From Pseudoxanthomonas helianthi (GTDB taxonomy: Bacteria; Pseudomonadota; Gammaproteobacteria; Xanthomonadales; Xanthomonadaceae), in contig NZ_JAGKTC010000001.1 in the NCBI RefSeq assembly GCF_017939625.1, positions 1,164,778-1,228,777 of the forward strand: DNA of 64,000 bases. The letters are read 5' to 3'. The position numbers and the translations under genes were made by a program. A model generated the notes under the pieces. It was not told the DNA's origin, made no database searches, and was given only the letters and a program-made list of their open reading frames with translations. Below are positions 9,991-18,418 of the stretch, in pieces. Within the stretch, counting starts at the first letter, position 1. Every line of letters begins with the position of its first letter.

Positions 9991-11652
9991 ATGAATACGA
10001 CAACCTTGAAGCATTCGCCCGCGGGCGAGCTCACCCAAGGCCACAAGAAGGTCATTTTCGCGTCCAGCCTGGGCACCGTCTTCGAGTGGTACGACTTCTA
10101 CCTGTACGGCTCGCTGGCGGTGATCATCGGCAAGCAGTTCTTCGGTGGCCTCAACGACACCAGCCAGTTCATCTTCGCCCTGCTCGCTTTCGCCGCCGGC
10201 TTCGCGGTGCGGCCGTTCGGCGCGTTGGTGTTCGGCCGGCTGGGCGACATGATCGGGCGCAAGTACACCTTCCTGGTCACCATCGTCATCATGGGCCTGT
10301 CGACCTTCCTGGTCGGCATCCTTCCCAGCTACGCCAGCTGGGGCATCGCGGCGCCGGTCATCCTGATCACCCTGCGCCTGCTGCAGGGCCTGGCCCTGGG
10401 CGGCGAGTACGGCGGCGCCGCGACCTACGTGGCCGAGCACGCGCCCAACGGCAAGCGCGGCCTGTACACCAGCTTCATCCAGACCACCGCGACGATCGGC
10501 CTGTTCTTGTCGCTGATCGTGATCTGGTGCTGCCGCAACTACTTCGGCAAGGAAACGTTCGAGGAATGGGGCTGGCGCGTGCCGTTCTGGGTGTCGATCG
10601 TCCTGCTCGGCGTGTCGGTGTGGATCCGCATGCAGCTGGCCGAATCGCCGCTGTTCCAGCAGATGAAGGCCGAAGGCAAGACCTCGAAGGCGCCGATCAC
10701 CGAAAGCTTCTTCTCGAAGAACGGCCGCATCGTCTTGCTGGCGCTGTTCGGCGCGACGATGGGCCAGGCGGTGGTCTGGTACGGCGGGCAGTTCTACGCC
10801 TCGTTCTTCCTCAGCAAGACCCTGAGCGTGGACCCCAACACCGCCGACATCCTGATCGCCATCGCCCTGGCCCTGGCCACCGGCGGTTTCATCTTCTTCG
10901 GCTGGCTGTCCGACAAGATCGGCCGCAAGAAGATCGTGCTGGCCGGCTGCCTGCTGGCGGTGCTGACCTACTTCCCGGTGTTCAAGGCGCTGACCCACAA
11001 CGTCAATCCGGCGCTGGAAGAGGCCGTGGCCAGTTCGCCGGTCACCGTGACCGCCGACCCCGCGCGCTGTGCGTTCCAGTTCGATCCGGTCGGCAAGAAG
11101 ACCTTCAAGCAGTCCTGCGACATCATCAAGTCGGCGCTGGCCAAGAAGGGCATCCCGTACAACAACGCGCCGGCCACCGCGGGCAGCGTGGCCACGGTCA
11201 GCGTGGGCGGCACCACGCTGAACAGCTTCGAAGGCGAAGCCTTGTCGAAGGACGACTTCAAGGCCCAATCCGACGCGTTCGGCAAGCAGCTCGCCGCCGC
11301 GCTGAAGACCGCCGGCTATCCCGAGAAGGCCGACCCGGCCCGGATCAACACGCCGATGGTGATCTTGCTGCTGACCTACCTGGTGCTGCTGGTGACCATG
11401 GTGTACGGGCCCATCGCGGCGTGGCTGGTCGAACTGTTCCCGACCAAGATCCGCTACACCTCGATGTCGCTGCCGTACCACATCGGAAACGGCTGGTTCG
11501 GCGGCTTCCTGCCGTTCACCGCGTTCGCCATCGTGGCCGCCACCGGCAACATCTACAGCGGCCTGTGGTATCCGGTCATCGTCGCGGCGATCACCGTGGT
11601 CGTAGGCCTGTTGTTCCTGCCGGAAACCAAGGACCGCGACATCACCGCCTGA
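9991..11652 (+). CDS. MFS metabolite:H+ symporter with large periplasmic insertion
   Basis: A 553-residue, 12-helix transporter of the metabolite:H+ symporter group: VFEWYDFYLYGSLA in helix 1, GRLGDMIGRKYTF between helices 2 and 3, ALGGEYGGAATYVAEH in helix 4, LSDKIGRKK, and the LPETKDRD end. It is longer than the usual 430-460 residues because about 115 residues (roughly 335-450, with two Cys) are inserted before TPMVILLLTYLVLL. Next to acs and a DcaP porin it is probably an acetate or short organic acid carrier. The substrate is inferred. Confidence 0.88.
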   Translation: MNTTTLKHSPAGELTQGHKKVIFASSLGTVFEWYDFYLYGSLAVIIGKQFFGGLNDTSQFIFALLAFAAGFAVRPFGALVFGRLGDMIGRKYTFLVTIVIMGLSTFLVGILPSYASWGIAAPVILITLRLLQGLALGGEYGGAATYVAEHAPNGKRGLYTSFIQTTATIGLFLSLIVIWCCRNYFGKETFEEWGWRVPFWVSIVLLGVSVWIRMQLAESPLFQQMKAEGKTSKAPITESFFSKNGRIVLLALFGATMGQAVVWYGGQFYASFFLSKTLSVDPNTADILIAIALALATGGFIFFGWLSDKIGRKKIVLAGCLLAVLTYFPVFKALTHNVNPALEEAVASSPVTVTADPARCAFQFDPVGKKTFKQSCDIIKSALAKKGIPYNNAPATAGSVATVSVGGTTLNSFEGEALSKDDFKAQSDAFGKQLAAALKTAGYPEKADPARINTPMVILLLTYLVLLVTMVYGPIAAWLVELFPTKIRYTSMSLPYHIGNGWFGGFLPFTAFAIVAATGNIYSGLWYPVIVAAITVVVGLLFLPETKDRDITA

Positions 11653-11687
11653 CCCCCTCCCCACGCCGGGCGCGTCCCGACCCCTCG

Positions 11688-11718
11688 CGCCGGCCCCTCG
11701 TGGGCCGGCGTTTCTTTT
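11688..11718 (+). terminator. Intrinsic terminator of the dcaP-MFS operon
   Basis: A perfect 9-bp stem, CGCCGGCCC (11688-11696) with GGGCCGGCG (11702-11710), loop CTCGT, followed by TTTCTTTT. It lies 36 nt after the MFS stop. Confidence 0.9.
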
Positions 11719-11812
11719 CCGCATTGCGGCAATGACCTCCTGCCCATGCCGCATTGACGGCGATGGCGCTATCGTCGGCGCTCTTTCGTGCCCGTCCGGG
11801 AGGACCCGACCC

Positions 11813-13903
11813 ATGCGCCATTCACGCACCCTGTTGTTCGCCGCGCTCGCCTGCGCGCTGGCCGCCTGCAAGCCGGCGGCGACGCCCGAGGCCGCCGCGC
11901 CGGCCGCGCAAACCGCTCCCGCCGCCCCGGTTTCGGGCATCGACCTGGCCGGCATCGACAAGTCGGTGAAGCCGGGCGACGACTTCGACGAATACGCCAA
12001 CGGCGCTTGGAAGAAGGCGACCGAGATCCCGGCCGACCGGGCCGGGGTGAGCACCGGTTTCTACGTGTTCGAAAAGGCCGAGAAGCGCAACGCCGAACTG
12101 ATCCAGGGCCTGGAGAAATCCAATCCCGCCGCCGGCAGCAACGAACGCAAGATCGCCGACTACTACGCCGCGTTCATGGACGAGGCCGGCATCGAATCGC
12201 GCGGCCTGGCGCCCCTGCAGCCGAAGCTGGACAGCGTGAACGCGATCGCCGACGCCGCGGGCCTGTCGCGCTACTTCGGCGCTGCGATGCGCGCCGACAC
12301 CGACCCGCTCAACGCGACCAACTTCTATACCGAGAACCTGTTCGGCCTGTTCGTCGCCCAGGGCCTGGAAGATCCGTCGAAGAACGTCGGCTACCTGATG
12401 CAGGGCGGCCTGGGCATGCCCGACCGCGAGTACTACCTCGCCGGCGACAAGGACATGGCCGCCAACCGCGCCGCCTACCAGAAATACATCGCCGAGATTC
12501 TGAAGCTGGCCGGCGACGCCGATGCGGAGAAAAAGGCGAAGGCCATCTTCGACCTGGAAATGAAGATCGCCAAGGCCCACGCCAGCGTGGTCGACAGCCA
12601 GGACATCCACAAGGCCAACAACCCGTGGCCGATGGCCGATTACGCGAAGAACGCGCCGGGCATCGACTGGACCGCGTTCTTCGACGCGGCCAAGCTGTCA
12701 GGCCAGCAGACGGTCTTCGCCTGGCAGCCGGACGCGATCAAGAAGCTCTCCGCGCTGGTCGCCAGCGAGCCGTTGCAGACCTGGAAGGACTACCTGCGCT
12801 TCCACGCGATCAACCACAGCGCCGGGCTGCTGCCGAAGGCCTACGCCGACCTCAGCTTCGGCTTCTACGGCACCCAGTTGAACGGTACGACGAAACAGCG
12901 CGACCGCTGGAAGCGTGCGATCGGCGCGACCAATGGCGCGCTCGGCGACGCCATTGGCCAGCTGTACGTGAAGCAGTACTTTCCGGCCTCGTCCAAGGCC
13001 AAGGTCGAGGACATGGTCAAGAACATCCTGGCCACGTTCCGCGAAGGCGTGGACAAGCTGGAATGGATGACGCCGGAAACCAAGAAGACCGCGAAGGCCA
13101 AGGCCGAAACGATGCTGATCGGCGTCGGCTATCCGGACAGCTGGCGCGATTACTCGTCGCTGGAAGTGAAGCGCGACGACCCGCTGGGCAACGCGCTGCG
13201 CGCCGAGGAGGCCGAATACCGCCACCAGACCGCCAAGCTCGGCAAGGCGCCTGACAAGAAGGAATGGTGGATGACGCCGCAGACGGTCAACGCGGTGCAG
13301 CTGCCGCTGCAGAACGCGATGAACTTCCCGGCGGCGATCCTCGAAGCGCCGTTCTTCGACCCGAACGCCGACGCCGCCGCCAACTACGGCTCCATCGGCG
13401 CGGTGATCGGCCACGAGGTCAGCCACGGCTTCGACAACCTCGGCTCGGAATTCGATGCCGAAGGCCGCCTGCGCAACTGGTGGACCAAGGAAGACGCGGC
13501 GCACTTCAAGGCGGCGACCGACAAGCTGGTCGCGCAGTACGACGCCTACGAGGCCCTGCCCGGCCTGCACCTCAACGGCAAGCAGACGCTGGGCGAGAAC
13601 ATCGCGGACGTCGCCGGCCTGCAGGCGGCGTACATCGCGTACCACAAATCGCTCGGTGGCAAGGAAGCGCCGGTGATCGACGGCCTGACCGGCGACGAGC
13701 GCTTCTTCCTCGCCTTCGCCCAGGCCTGGCGCGCCAAGCAGCGCGACGCCGCGTTGCGCGCGCAGGTGATCGGCGACGGCCACGCCCCGGCACGCTACCG
13801 CGCGTTGACCGTGCGCAACATCGACGTCTGGTACGACACCTTCAAGGTCAAGGAAGGCGAGAAGCTGTACCTGAAGCCCGAGGAGCGCGTGAAGATCTGG
13901 TAA
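11813..13903 (+). CDS. M13-family zinc metallopeptidase lipoprotein (neprilysin/PepO-like)
   Basis: A 696-residue protein with a lipoprotein signal (LLFAALACALAACKP; lipobox LAAC) followed by a Pro/Ala-rich linker. Catalytic motifs of M13 are present: HEVSH in VIGHEVSHGFDN (two zinc His and the Glu base), the third zinc ligand in GENIADVAGL, and the substrate-binding NAMNFPAAIL. The C-terminus reads VKIW, where many members end in C-x-x-W. It cleaves oligopeptides in the periplasm or at the outer membrane. The start follows GGGAGGA with a 7-nt spacer. Confidence 0.93.
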   Translation: MRHSRTLLFAALACALAACKPAATPEAAAPAAQTAPAAPVSGIDLAGIDKSVKPGDDFDEYANGAWKKATEIPADRAGVSTGFYVFEKAEKRNAELIQGLEKSNPAAGSNERKIADYYAAFMDEAGIESRGLAPLQPKLDSVNAIADAAGLSRYFGAAMRADTDPLNATNFYTENLFGLFVAQGLEDPSKNVGYLMQGGLGMPDREYYLAGDKDMAANRAAYQKYIAEILKLAGDADAEKKAKAIFDLEMKIAKAHASVVDSQDIHKANNPWPMADYAKNAPGIDWTAFFDAAKLSGQQTVFAWQPDAIKKLSALVASEPLQTWKDYLRFHAINHSAGLLPKAYADLSFGFYGTQLNGTTKQRDRWKRAIGATNGALGDAIGQLYVKQYFPASSKAKVEDMVKNILATFREGVDKLEWMTPETKKTAKAKAETMLIGVGYPDSWRDYSSLEVKRDDPLGNALRAEEAEYRHQTAKLGKAPDKKEWWMTPQTVNAVQLPLQNAMNFPAAILEAPFFDPNADAAANYGSIGAVIGHEVSHGFDNLGSEFDAEGRLRNWWTKEDAAHFKAATDKLVAQYDAYEALPGLHLNGKQTLGENIADVAGLQAAYIAYHKSLGGKEAPVIDGLTGDERFFLAFAQAWRAKQRDAALRAQVIGDGHAPARYRALTVRNIDVWYDTFKVKEGEKLYLKPEERVKIW

Positions 13904-13923
13904 GCCTACGCCATTTGGATAAA

Positions 13924-13951
13924 GAGAACGCCGGCGAAAGCCGGCGTTCTC
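13924..13951. terminator. Strong hairpin after the M13 peptidase gene
   Basis: A perfect 12-bp stem, GAGAACGCCGGC / GCCGGCGTTCTC, with a GAAA loop lies 20 nt after the stop codon. There is no clear T-tract on the plus strand, so termination efficiency is uncertain. Confidence 0.55.
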
Positions 13952-14160
13952 ATGTCGGAAAAGGTTCAACGATTCGACTAGCCGAAGGTACGCTGGCGTT
14001 GTACGCCGTCCTTGCGGAAATTGCGGAAACGATTGCCAGATCTTGCGCGGAAGTCCGCGTGTAGAAACCCGATTGACACCCCATCGCGCGCGCCACCAGA
14101 ATCCATGTCACTGCCACGTCGGGCCCGATCGCGGTTGGGGCCGAACCAGATCTCGCACAC

Positions 14161-14496
14161 ATGCCTCATTCGCAGCCCGCCTTTTGCGCCATCTATCGCT
14201 GGCGCCTGCACCCTGGTTCCGAAGATTCCTTTGTGCAGGCGTGGTCGCGCGTGACCCAGCTACTGCGGGCAGAGCGGGGATCGCTGGGCTCCCGCTTGCA
14301 TCGCGGTCCGGACAACATCTGGTACAGCTACACGCAGTGGCCTTCCGCCGAAGCGAAAGCCGAAGGCCTCGCCCAACCATCCGTGGATCCGGAAGCCTGG
14401 CAACAGATGCGGAACGCCATCGCGGAAAGCTTGCCCGAGCTGATCCTTGAACCGATATCGGATTACCTGGCGCCGCTGCCCCGCCACGATGCCTGA
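14161..14496 (+). CDS. Antibiotic biosynthesis monooxygenase-like (ABM fold) protein
   Basis: A 111-residue protein. FCAIYRWRLHPGSEDSFVQAWSRV and the following ERGSLGSRLHRGPDN..YSYTQWPS pattern match the dimeric ferredoxin-like ABM fold found in small haem-independent oxygenases and in many proteins of unknown role. No signal peptide. It opens a run of small same-strand genes and ends GCC-TGA-C. The 200 nt before it contain no recognisable gene. The function is not known beyond the fold. Confidence 0.7.
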   Translation: MPHSQPAFCAIYRWRLHPGSEDSFVQAWSRVTQLLRAERGSLGSRLHRGPDNIWYSYTQWPSAEAKAEGLAQPSVDPEAWQQMRNAIAESLPELILEPISDYLAPLPRHDA

Positions 14497-14569
14497 CCGT
14501 TCCTTCGCAACGAAGCCGCTGGGCGGCCGGGATTGTGATGAGGGGCCAACCCAATGCATGGAGATGACG

Positions 14570-15232
14570 ATGAAAACCTGGATCCTGGCGCTCGCATTGT
14601 TTTCCGTCTCGATCGATTGCATCGCGCAGGAAAAGCCCGGCGCCTACGCGAGGATCGTGACGATCAGCCCGCACCCGGGGAAGGACGCCGAGTTCACCGC
14701 CGGGTACGAAAGGCATATCCAGTGGCACAAGAACAACAAGGATCCGTGGGCGTGGTACGGCTGGACCGTGGTCCTGGGCCCGCGCCTGGGTTACTTCATG
14801 GACGGTACCTTCGGGCACCCGGCACAGGATTTCGACAACGCCATCAAGCCTGCGGAAGACGTCGCGGACAACAACGCGAATGTAGCGCCCTACGCGGACT
14901 TCACCAGCCACGGAATCTATGAGCGCCTCGACCATTTGGGCAAGGGACCGGTCCTGCCCGACGCATCCGCCTTCCTGTTCTTGAATTCCTATCAGGTGAC
15001 CGCTGGCGAAGAAGCCAGGTTCGAGCAGTCGGTCGGCAACCTGCAGGAACCCAATTTCACCGTCTACCGGTTGAAAACCGGCGGAGATGGTTCGCGTTAC
15101 CTGCTGTTCCGGGCCGGAGACCATTTCTCCGATGCCGCCACCATCAAGGAAGTGAAGTTCGAGCGCGGGATTGTCGAATCCATGACCAGCGAGGTCTTCC
15201 GCTTTCGTCCGAGCATGAGCCATATCCCCTGA
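14570..15232 (+). CDS. Secreted protein of unknown function
   Basis: A 220-residue protein with a signal peptide (MKTWILALALFSVSIDCIAQ, cleavage probably after CIA). The mature part has a repeated pattern of the type VTISPHPGKDAEFTAGYERH and later NSYQVTAGEEARFEQSVG, suggesting two copies of an ABM/dimeric alpha-beta-barrel-like fold. There are in-frame ATGs at 14558, 14564 and 14570; the last is chosen because GGAG lies 6 nt before it. I do not recognise a specific family. Confidence 0.65.
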   Translation: MKTWILALALFSVSIDCIAQEKPGAYARIVTISPHPGKDAEFTAGYERHIQWHKNNKDPWAWYGWTVVLGPRLGYFMDGTFGHPAQDFDNAIKPAEDVADNNANVAPYADFTSHGIYERLDHLGKGPVLPDASAFLFLNSYQVTAGEEARFEQSVGNLQEPNFTVYRLKTGGDGSRYLLFRAGDHFSDAATIKEVKFERGIVESMTSEVFRFRPSMSHIP

Positions 15233-15359
15233 CAGCGGCCCGACCATGAGCCCACTTCGGCAGTCATGGCCTTCTGCATACGGCGACGACATCATTATGG
15301 AAGCAGCCAGCGCCGCTTCTCGAACAGAATTGATTCAGTCGCAAGCGAAAGGAGACCTC

Positions 15360-15800
15360 ATGGCAGTCAAGCGCATGGACAACGTCGGCATCGTGGTAGA
15401 AGACCTCGATGCCGCCATCGGGTTCTTCACGGAACTCGGCCTTATCCTCGAAGGTCGCATGCCCATCGAGGGCGAATGGGCCGGCCGCATCACCGGCCTG
15501 CGCGGCCAGCGCGTCGAGATCGCCATGATGCGCACCCCCGATGGCCACGGCCGCCTGGAGCTCTCGCGCTTCGACACCCCTGCCATCGCGTCCGATCACC
15601 GCACCGCCCCGGTGAACTCATTGGGATATCTGCGCGTCATGTTCGCCGTCGAGGACATCGACGACACCCTCGTACGACTCAAGAAGCTCGGTGCCTCGGT
15701 GGTCGATGAGATCGTCGATTACGAGAAGGTCTACCGGATCTGCTACATCCGTGGTCCAGAAGGGATCCTCATAGGCCTTGCCCAAGAACTGCCGCAGTAG
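15360..15800 (+). CDS. VOC (glyoxalase/dioxygenase superfamily) protein
   Basis: A 146-residue, two-module VOC fold: MDNVGIVVEDLDAAIGFFTELGLIL opens module 1 and YLRVMFAVEDIDDTLVRLKKLGA opens module 2, with the usual IRGPEGILIGLAQEL end. Candidate metal ligands are H/E positions in VGIVVED, GRLELSRF and the C-terminal strand, but the third position is not clear. The start follows GGAGACCTC. Cytoplasmic; substrate unknown. Confidence 0.8.
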   Translation: MAVKRMDNVGIVVEDLDAAIGFFTELGLILEGRMPIEGEWAGRITGLRGQRVEIAMMRTPDGHGRLELSRFDTPAIASDHRTAPVNSLGYLRVMFAVEDIDDTLVRLKKLGASVVDEIVDYEKVYRICYIRGPEGILIGLAQELPQ

Positions 15801-15916
15801 AGTGGGCGCCCGCCACTTGGCGTCGCTCCGTGGCGGGAGCCTTGTCAGGCTCGAACTCATGGCTTGCAGCAGTACACTTGCCGGGTTCGGCGTTGGTTGT
15901 AAAAGTCCCGGGTGGG

Positions 15917-15977
15917 ACCCCACAAATCGTTCAAGCCGAAGCCGTTTCCCGGCTTGACTCAATTCAGGCGCCAGACG
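15917..15977 (+). other. attC-like site 1 (integron cassette boundary)
   Basis: Contains AAATCGTTCAAGCCG, an 11-nt middle and CGGCTTGACTCA, an 8-bp inverted pair (TCAAGCCG/CGGCTTGA) closely resembling the L''/R'' arms of known attC sites. It then continues with TTCAGGCGCCAGAC, where a consensus site would have GCGTTAGAC. The outer core is degenerate. It ends 4 nt before the start codon of the following small membrane-protein gene, as in cassettes. Confidence 0.5.
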
Positions 15978-15980
15978 GCC

Positions 15981-16349
15981 ATGACGGCTCTGCATGCTGC
16001 GGCATTACTGATCTTCCTCCTGGGCCTGGCGCACTCGGTCTTGGGAGAACGTTTCATCCTTGTCCGCCTGTTCCGCCGCGACAACCTGCCCAAGTTGTTC
16101 GGGGGGACCGAGTTCACGGCTCGCACTCTTCGCTTCGCATGGCACATCACGACGGTCGCGTGGTGGGGAATCGCGGTGCTGCTTTGGACGGCCGCGTCCG
16201 GCAACCCGACTCGAACATCCGTACTGACCGTCCTGGGCTATACCCTGGTCCTGTCGGGAATTCTCCCGCTCGCCCTCACCCGTGGCCGGCACCTGTCATG
16301 GCTCGTGCTCTTCCTGTCCGGCGGCCTGGTGCTGTGGTGCGCCGCCTGA
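15981..16349 (+). CDS. Small four-helix membrane protein of unknown function
   Basis: A 122-residue protein with four hydrophobic segments (about 4-20, 50-68, 76-94 and 102-120) and a charged loop (RFILVRLFRRDNLPK) after the first. Its start is directly behind one attC-like site and its stop TGA lies inside the left arm of a second, the geometry of a single integron gene cassette. No recognised domain. Confidence 0.7.
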   Translation: MTALHAAALLIFLLGLAHSVLGERFILVRLFRRDNLPKLFGGTEFTARTLRFAWHITTVAWWGIAVLLWTAASGNPTRTSVLTVLGYTLVLSGILPLALTRGRHLSWLVLFLSGGLVLWCAA

Positions 16350-16400
16350 CGATCCCTTCCGGCCTGCGCCGCCTCGCGGCCTGGCTCAATTCAGGCGTCG
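16344..16400 (+). other. attC-like site 2 (integron cassette boundary)
   Basis: The left arm GCCTGAC (16344-16350, containing the stop of the preceding gene) pairs as CGCCTGA with TCAGGCG (16391-16397), around a GCCGC/GCGGC inner stem. It shares the 13-mer CTCAATTCAGGCG with site 1 in the same orientation 428 nt away. The right core (GCGTCGAAT) is degenerate against GCGTTAGAT. Confidence 0.45.
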
Positions 16401-16417
16401 AATCGCCGGGAACCCGT

Positions 16418-16732
16418 ATGCCCACCAGAGAAGAATTCGTAGAGCACCTTTGGAAGGAAATGATCAATCCGCTGGATCAGACTTCCCGGCTCGACAACAT
16501 CATCGCCAACTGCAAGCGCCGCCCGGATGACCCGTTCGCGGAAGTGGGGCCGGCGATCGAACGCGCGCTTGCGGCCGGCGTCTCCGCGGAGGATATTTGC
16601 CTGATCATCCGCAGCACCACGTACGAAGCCGTGTTCGGCACGCTCTATGCGATCGGCGATCCTGGCGTCGACGACAACGACGTCTTCGGCCTGTACGAAC
16701 TCATGGCCACGTCCCCGAGCGCCAAGTGGTGA
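16418..16732 (+). CDS. Hypothetical acidic protein
   Basis: A 104-residue, acidic, mostly helical cytoplasmic protein (MPTREEFVEHLWKEM..., ERALAAGVSAEDICLII, DPGVDDNDVFGLYELM). No family recognised. It begins 18 nt after attC-like site 2, so it could be a second cassette gene. The start is the first in-frame ATG, with GGGAA 6-10 nt ahead. Confidence 0.6.
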   Translation: MPTREEFVEHLWKEMINPLDQTSRLDNIIANCKRRPDDPFAEVGPAIERALAAGVSAEDICLIIRSTTYEAVFGTLYAIGDPGVDDNDVFGLYELMATSPSAKW

Positions 16733-16771
16733 CTGGGACACAGCGGGGCCCAATCCATCCGAGGTGATGCC

Positions 16772-17122
16772 ATGCGCCTGGACAAAGTCTTCGCCATCAA
16801 GTTCGCCAGCCTCTATCCGCTGTACGTCAGGAAGGTGGAATCCAAGGGCCGCTCGAAGGAAGAGCTCGACCAGGTCATCCGCTGGCTGACGGGCTACAGC
16901 CCGAAGGGACTGCAACAGCAGATCGGGTCCGACAACGACCTCCAAGCCTTCTTCGCCCAGGCGCCTGCATTCAATCCGAACGCGTCGTCGATCAAGGGCG
17001 TGGTGTGCGGCGTGCGGGTGGAGGAAATCGAGGATCCGCTGATGCGGAAGATCCGCTATCTCGACAAGCTGGTCGACGAACTCGCCAAGGGAAAGGCCAT
17101 GGACAAGATCCTGCGCGAATAG
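16772..17122 (+). CDS. DUF2200 family protein
   Basis: A 116-residue protein matching DUF2200: [24 protein letters not shown] near the N-terminus, then [28 protein letters not shown] and [18 protein letters not shown]. The family has no assigned activity. It has a GAGGTGA ribosome site and no signal peptide. It sits 39 nt after the hypothetical gene and 40 nt before the NTF2-like gene on the same strand. Confidence 0.85.
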   Translation: MRLDKVFAIKFASLYPLYVRKVESKGRSKEELDQVIRWLTGYSPKGLQQQIGSDNDLQAFFAQAPAFNPNASSIKGVVCGVRVEEIEDPLMRKIRYLDKLVDELAKGKAMDKILRE

Positions 17123-17162
17123 CCCATCCGAACCGCCGCCACACGTAGCCAGGAGACAAGAC

Positions 17163-17570
17163 GTGAATACGATGACGCAAGCCGGGATCCCCGCATTCCT
17201 GATCGAACTCGAAGACGCGTTCAACGAAGCCATGATCTCCAACGACGTTGCGCGGATCTCGCGCTGCATCACCGACGACTGGATACTGGTCACGCCGGAG
17301 GCCGGCCCCGTTCCCCGTTCGCGCATCCTCGATGTCATCGGCTCCGGCCTGCTGAGCCACGCCACGATGACCAAGGTGGCAACCCATGCGTGCGTGGCCG
17401 GGGACATCGCCTGGGTCACCGGCCGCGGCCAGAACACCGGCACGTTCGACGGAAAGCCCATGGCCGCCGACGAATACATCACCGACATCTACCGGAAAGT
17501 GGACGGCACCTGGCGCTGCATGCTGACGCATCTCACGCCTGTCGGCGGTCTGCCGCCGGGCAGTGCCTGA
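17163..17570 (+). CDS. NTF2-like / DUF4440 (SnoaL-type) protein
   Basis: A 135-residue NTF2-fold protein: FLIELEDAFNEAMISNDVARISRCITDDWILVTPEAG at the N-terminus and VTGRGQNTGTF plus ADEYITDIYRKVDGTWRC at the C-terminus follow the DUF4440 pattern. The start is GTG at 17163 with AGGAGAC 6-12 nt ahead; an ATG lies 9 nt inside. Proteins of this fold act as isomerases, cyclases or binding proteins; this one cannot be placed further. Same-strand spacing suggests co-transcription with its neighbours. Confidence 0.75.
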   Translation: MNTMTQAGIPAFLIELEDAFNEAMISNDVARISRCITDDWILVTPEAGPVPRSRILDVIGSGLLSHATMTKVATHACVAGDIAWVTGRGQNTGTFDGKPMAADEYITDIYRKVDGTWRCMLTHLTPVGGLPPGSA

Positions 17571-17635
17571 CGGTTCAATCGGGTCAACGCTGCCTTGCTG
17601 TCGAGGCATACTCCGTTGGAACCGACGAGACATCC

Positions 17636-18064
17636 ATGAAAGCCCGCATCACCGTCATCACCCTCGGCGTCGACGACCTGGATCGCGCGCTTTCGTTCTA
17701 CCGCGATGGCTTGGGCCTGGCCACGAAGGGCATCATCGGCAGGGAGTTCGAACATGGCGCGGTCGCGTTCTTCGACCTGCAATCCGGACTGAAGCTGGCG
17801 ATCTGGCCGCGCACGAGCATTTCCCACGATTCCGGCTTGCCAGTGGACCGCCCGAGCGCCACCGACCTGACCCTCGGCCACAACGTCGCCTCCCGCGACG
17901 AAGTCGACGCGGTGATGAAGCAGGCGGAAGCGGCCGGGGCGACGATCGTCAAACCGGCGCACGAAACCTTCTGGGGCGGTTACGCGGGGTACTTCCAGGA
18001 CCCCGACGGGCATCTTTGGGAAGTGGTTTGGAACCCGGACTTGCTGCCGCAGGACGACGCCTGA
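17636..18064 (+). CDS. VOC-family protein (glyoxalase/bleomycin-resistance type)
   Basis: A 142-residue VOC protein: ITVITLGVDDLDRALSFYRDGLGL opens module 1, ASRDEVDAVMKQAEAAGATIV lies in module 2, and it ends in GYAGYFQDPDGHLWEVVWNP, the classic VOC ending with the metal-site Glu. It is the last gene of the small-gene run; its stop again falls in a GCCTGAC context. Role unknown; possibly detoxification. Confidence 0.82.
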   Translation: MKARITVITLGVDDLDRALSFYRDGLGLATKGIIGREFEHGAVAFFDLQSGLKLAIWPRTSISHDSGLPVDRPSATDLTLGHNVASRDEVDAVMKQAEAAGATIVKPAHETFWGGYAGYFQDPDGHLWEVVWNPDLLPQDDA

Positions 18065-18079
18065 CGATCATCGCGGGTT

Positions 18080-18409
18080 TCAACGCGGCGGCGCAGCCAA
18101 TTCCTTCGCGCTGAGGTAGCCGTCGGCGTTCGCATCCTGTTTGCGGAACCGTGCGGCGAGGCGCTCGCGGTGTTGGGTGCGGGTGACCGGCTCGCCGCGT
18201 CCGCCGGGTTGTTCGAGCGCGGAAAGCACGCCGTCGGCGTTCCGGTCCATGCCGTCGAAGGCGTAGCTCATCCAGTCCTGGTATTCGGCCAGCGACACGC
18301 GGCCGTCGGCATCGGCGTCGATGCGCGAAAGGTAGTCGTCGGTGGTGTGGACTTGGGCCGGGGCAGGCAAGCCCAGGATCAACAACAGAAGGGAAACCAC
18401 CGCGCGCAT
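18080..18409 (-). CDS. Exported EF-hand calcium-binding protein
   Basis: A 109-residue protein with a signal peptide (VVSLLLLILGLPAPAQ) and three EF-hand loops: DADADGRVSLAE, DRNADGVLSALE and DANADGYLSAKE, each with Asp at positions 1, 3 and 5 and Gly at 6. It should bind Ca2+ in the periplasm. The start at 18409 was chosen over an upstream in-frame one because the extra codons would lie in the adjoining REP repeat. Convergent with the VOC gene. Confidence 0.82.
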   Translation of the reverse strand: MRAVVSLLLLILGLPAPAQVHTTDDYLSRIDADADGRVSLAEYQDWMSYAFDGMDRNADGVLSALEQPGGRGEPVTRTQHRERLAARFRKQDANADGYLSAKELAAPPR

Positions 18410-18418
18410 CGCGACATT

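Noticed and set aside
9964-12054. Long open frame on the minus strand opposite the MFS and M13 genes
   Set aside because: Composition is a shadow of GC-rich third positions (Arg/Gly/Gln-rich, no domain), and the plus-strand genes have clear motifs.
13924-13951. Canonical rho-independent terminator
   Set aside because: The 12-bp stem is perfect but no T-tract follows on the plus strand, so it is listed only as a hairpin with moderate confidence.
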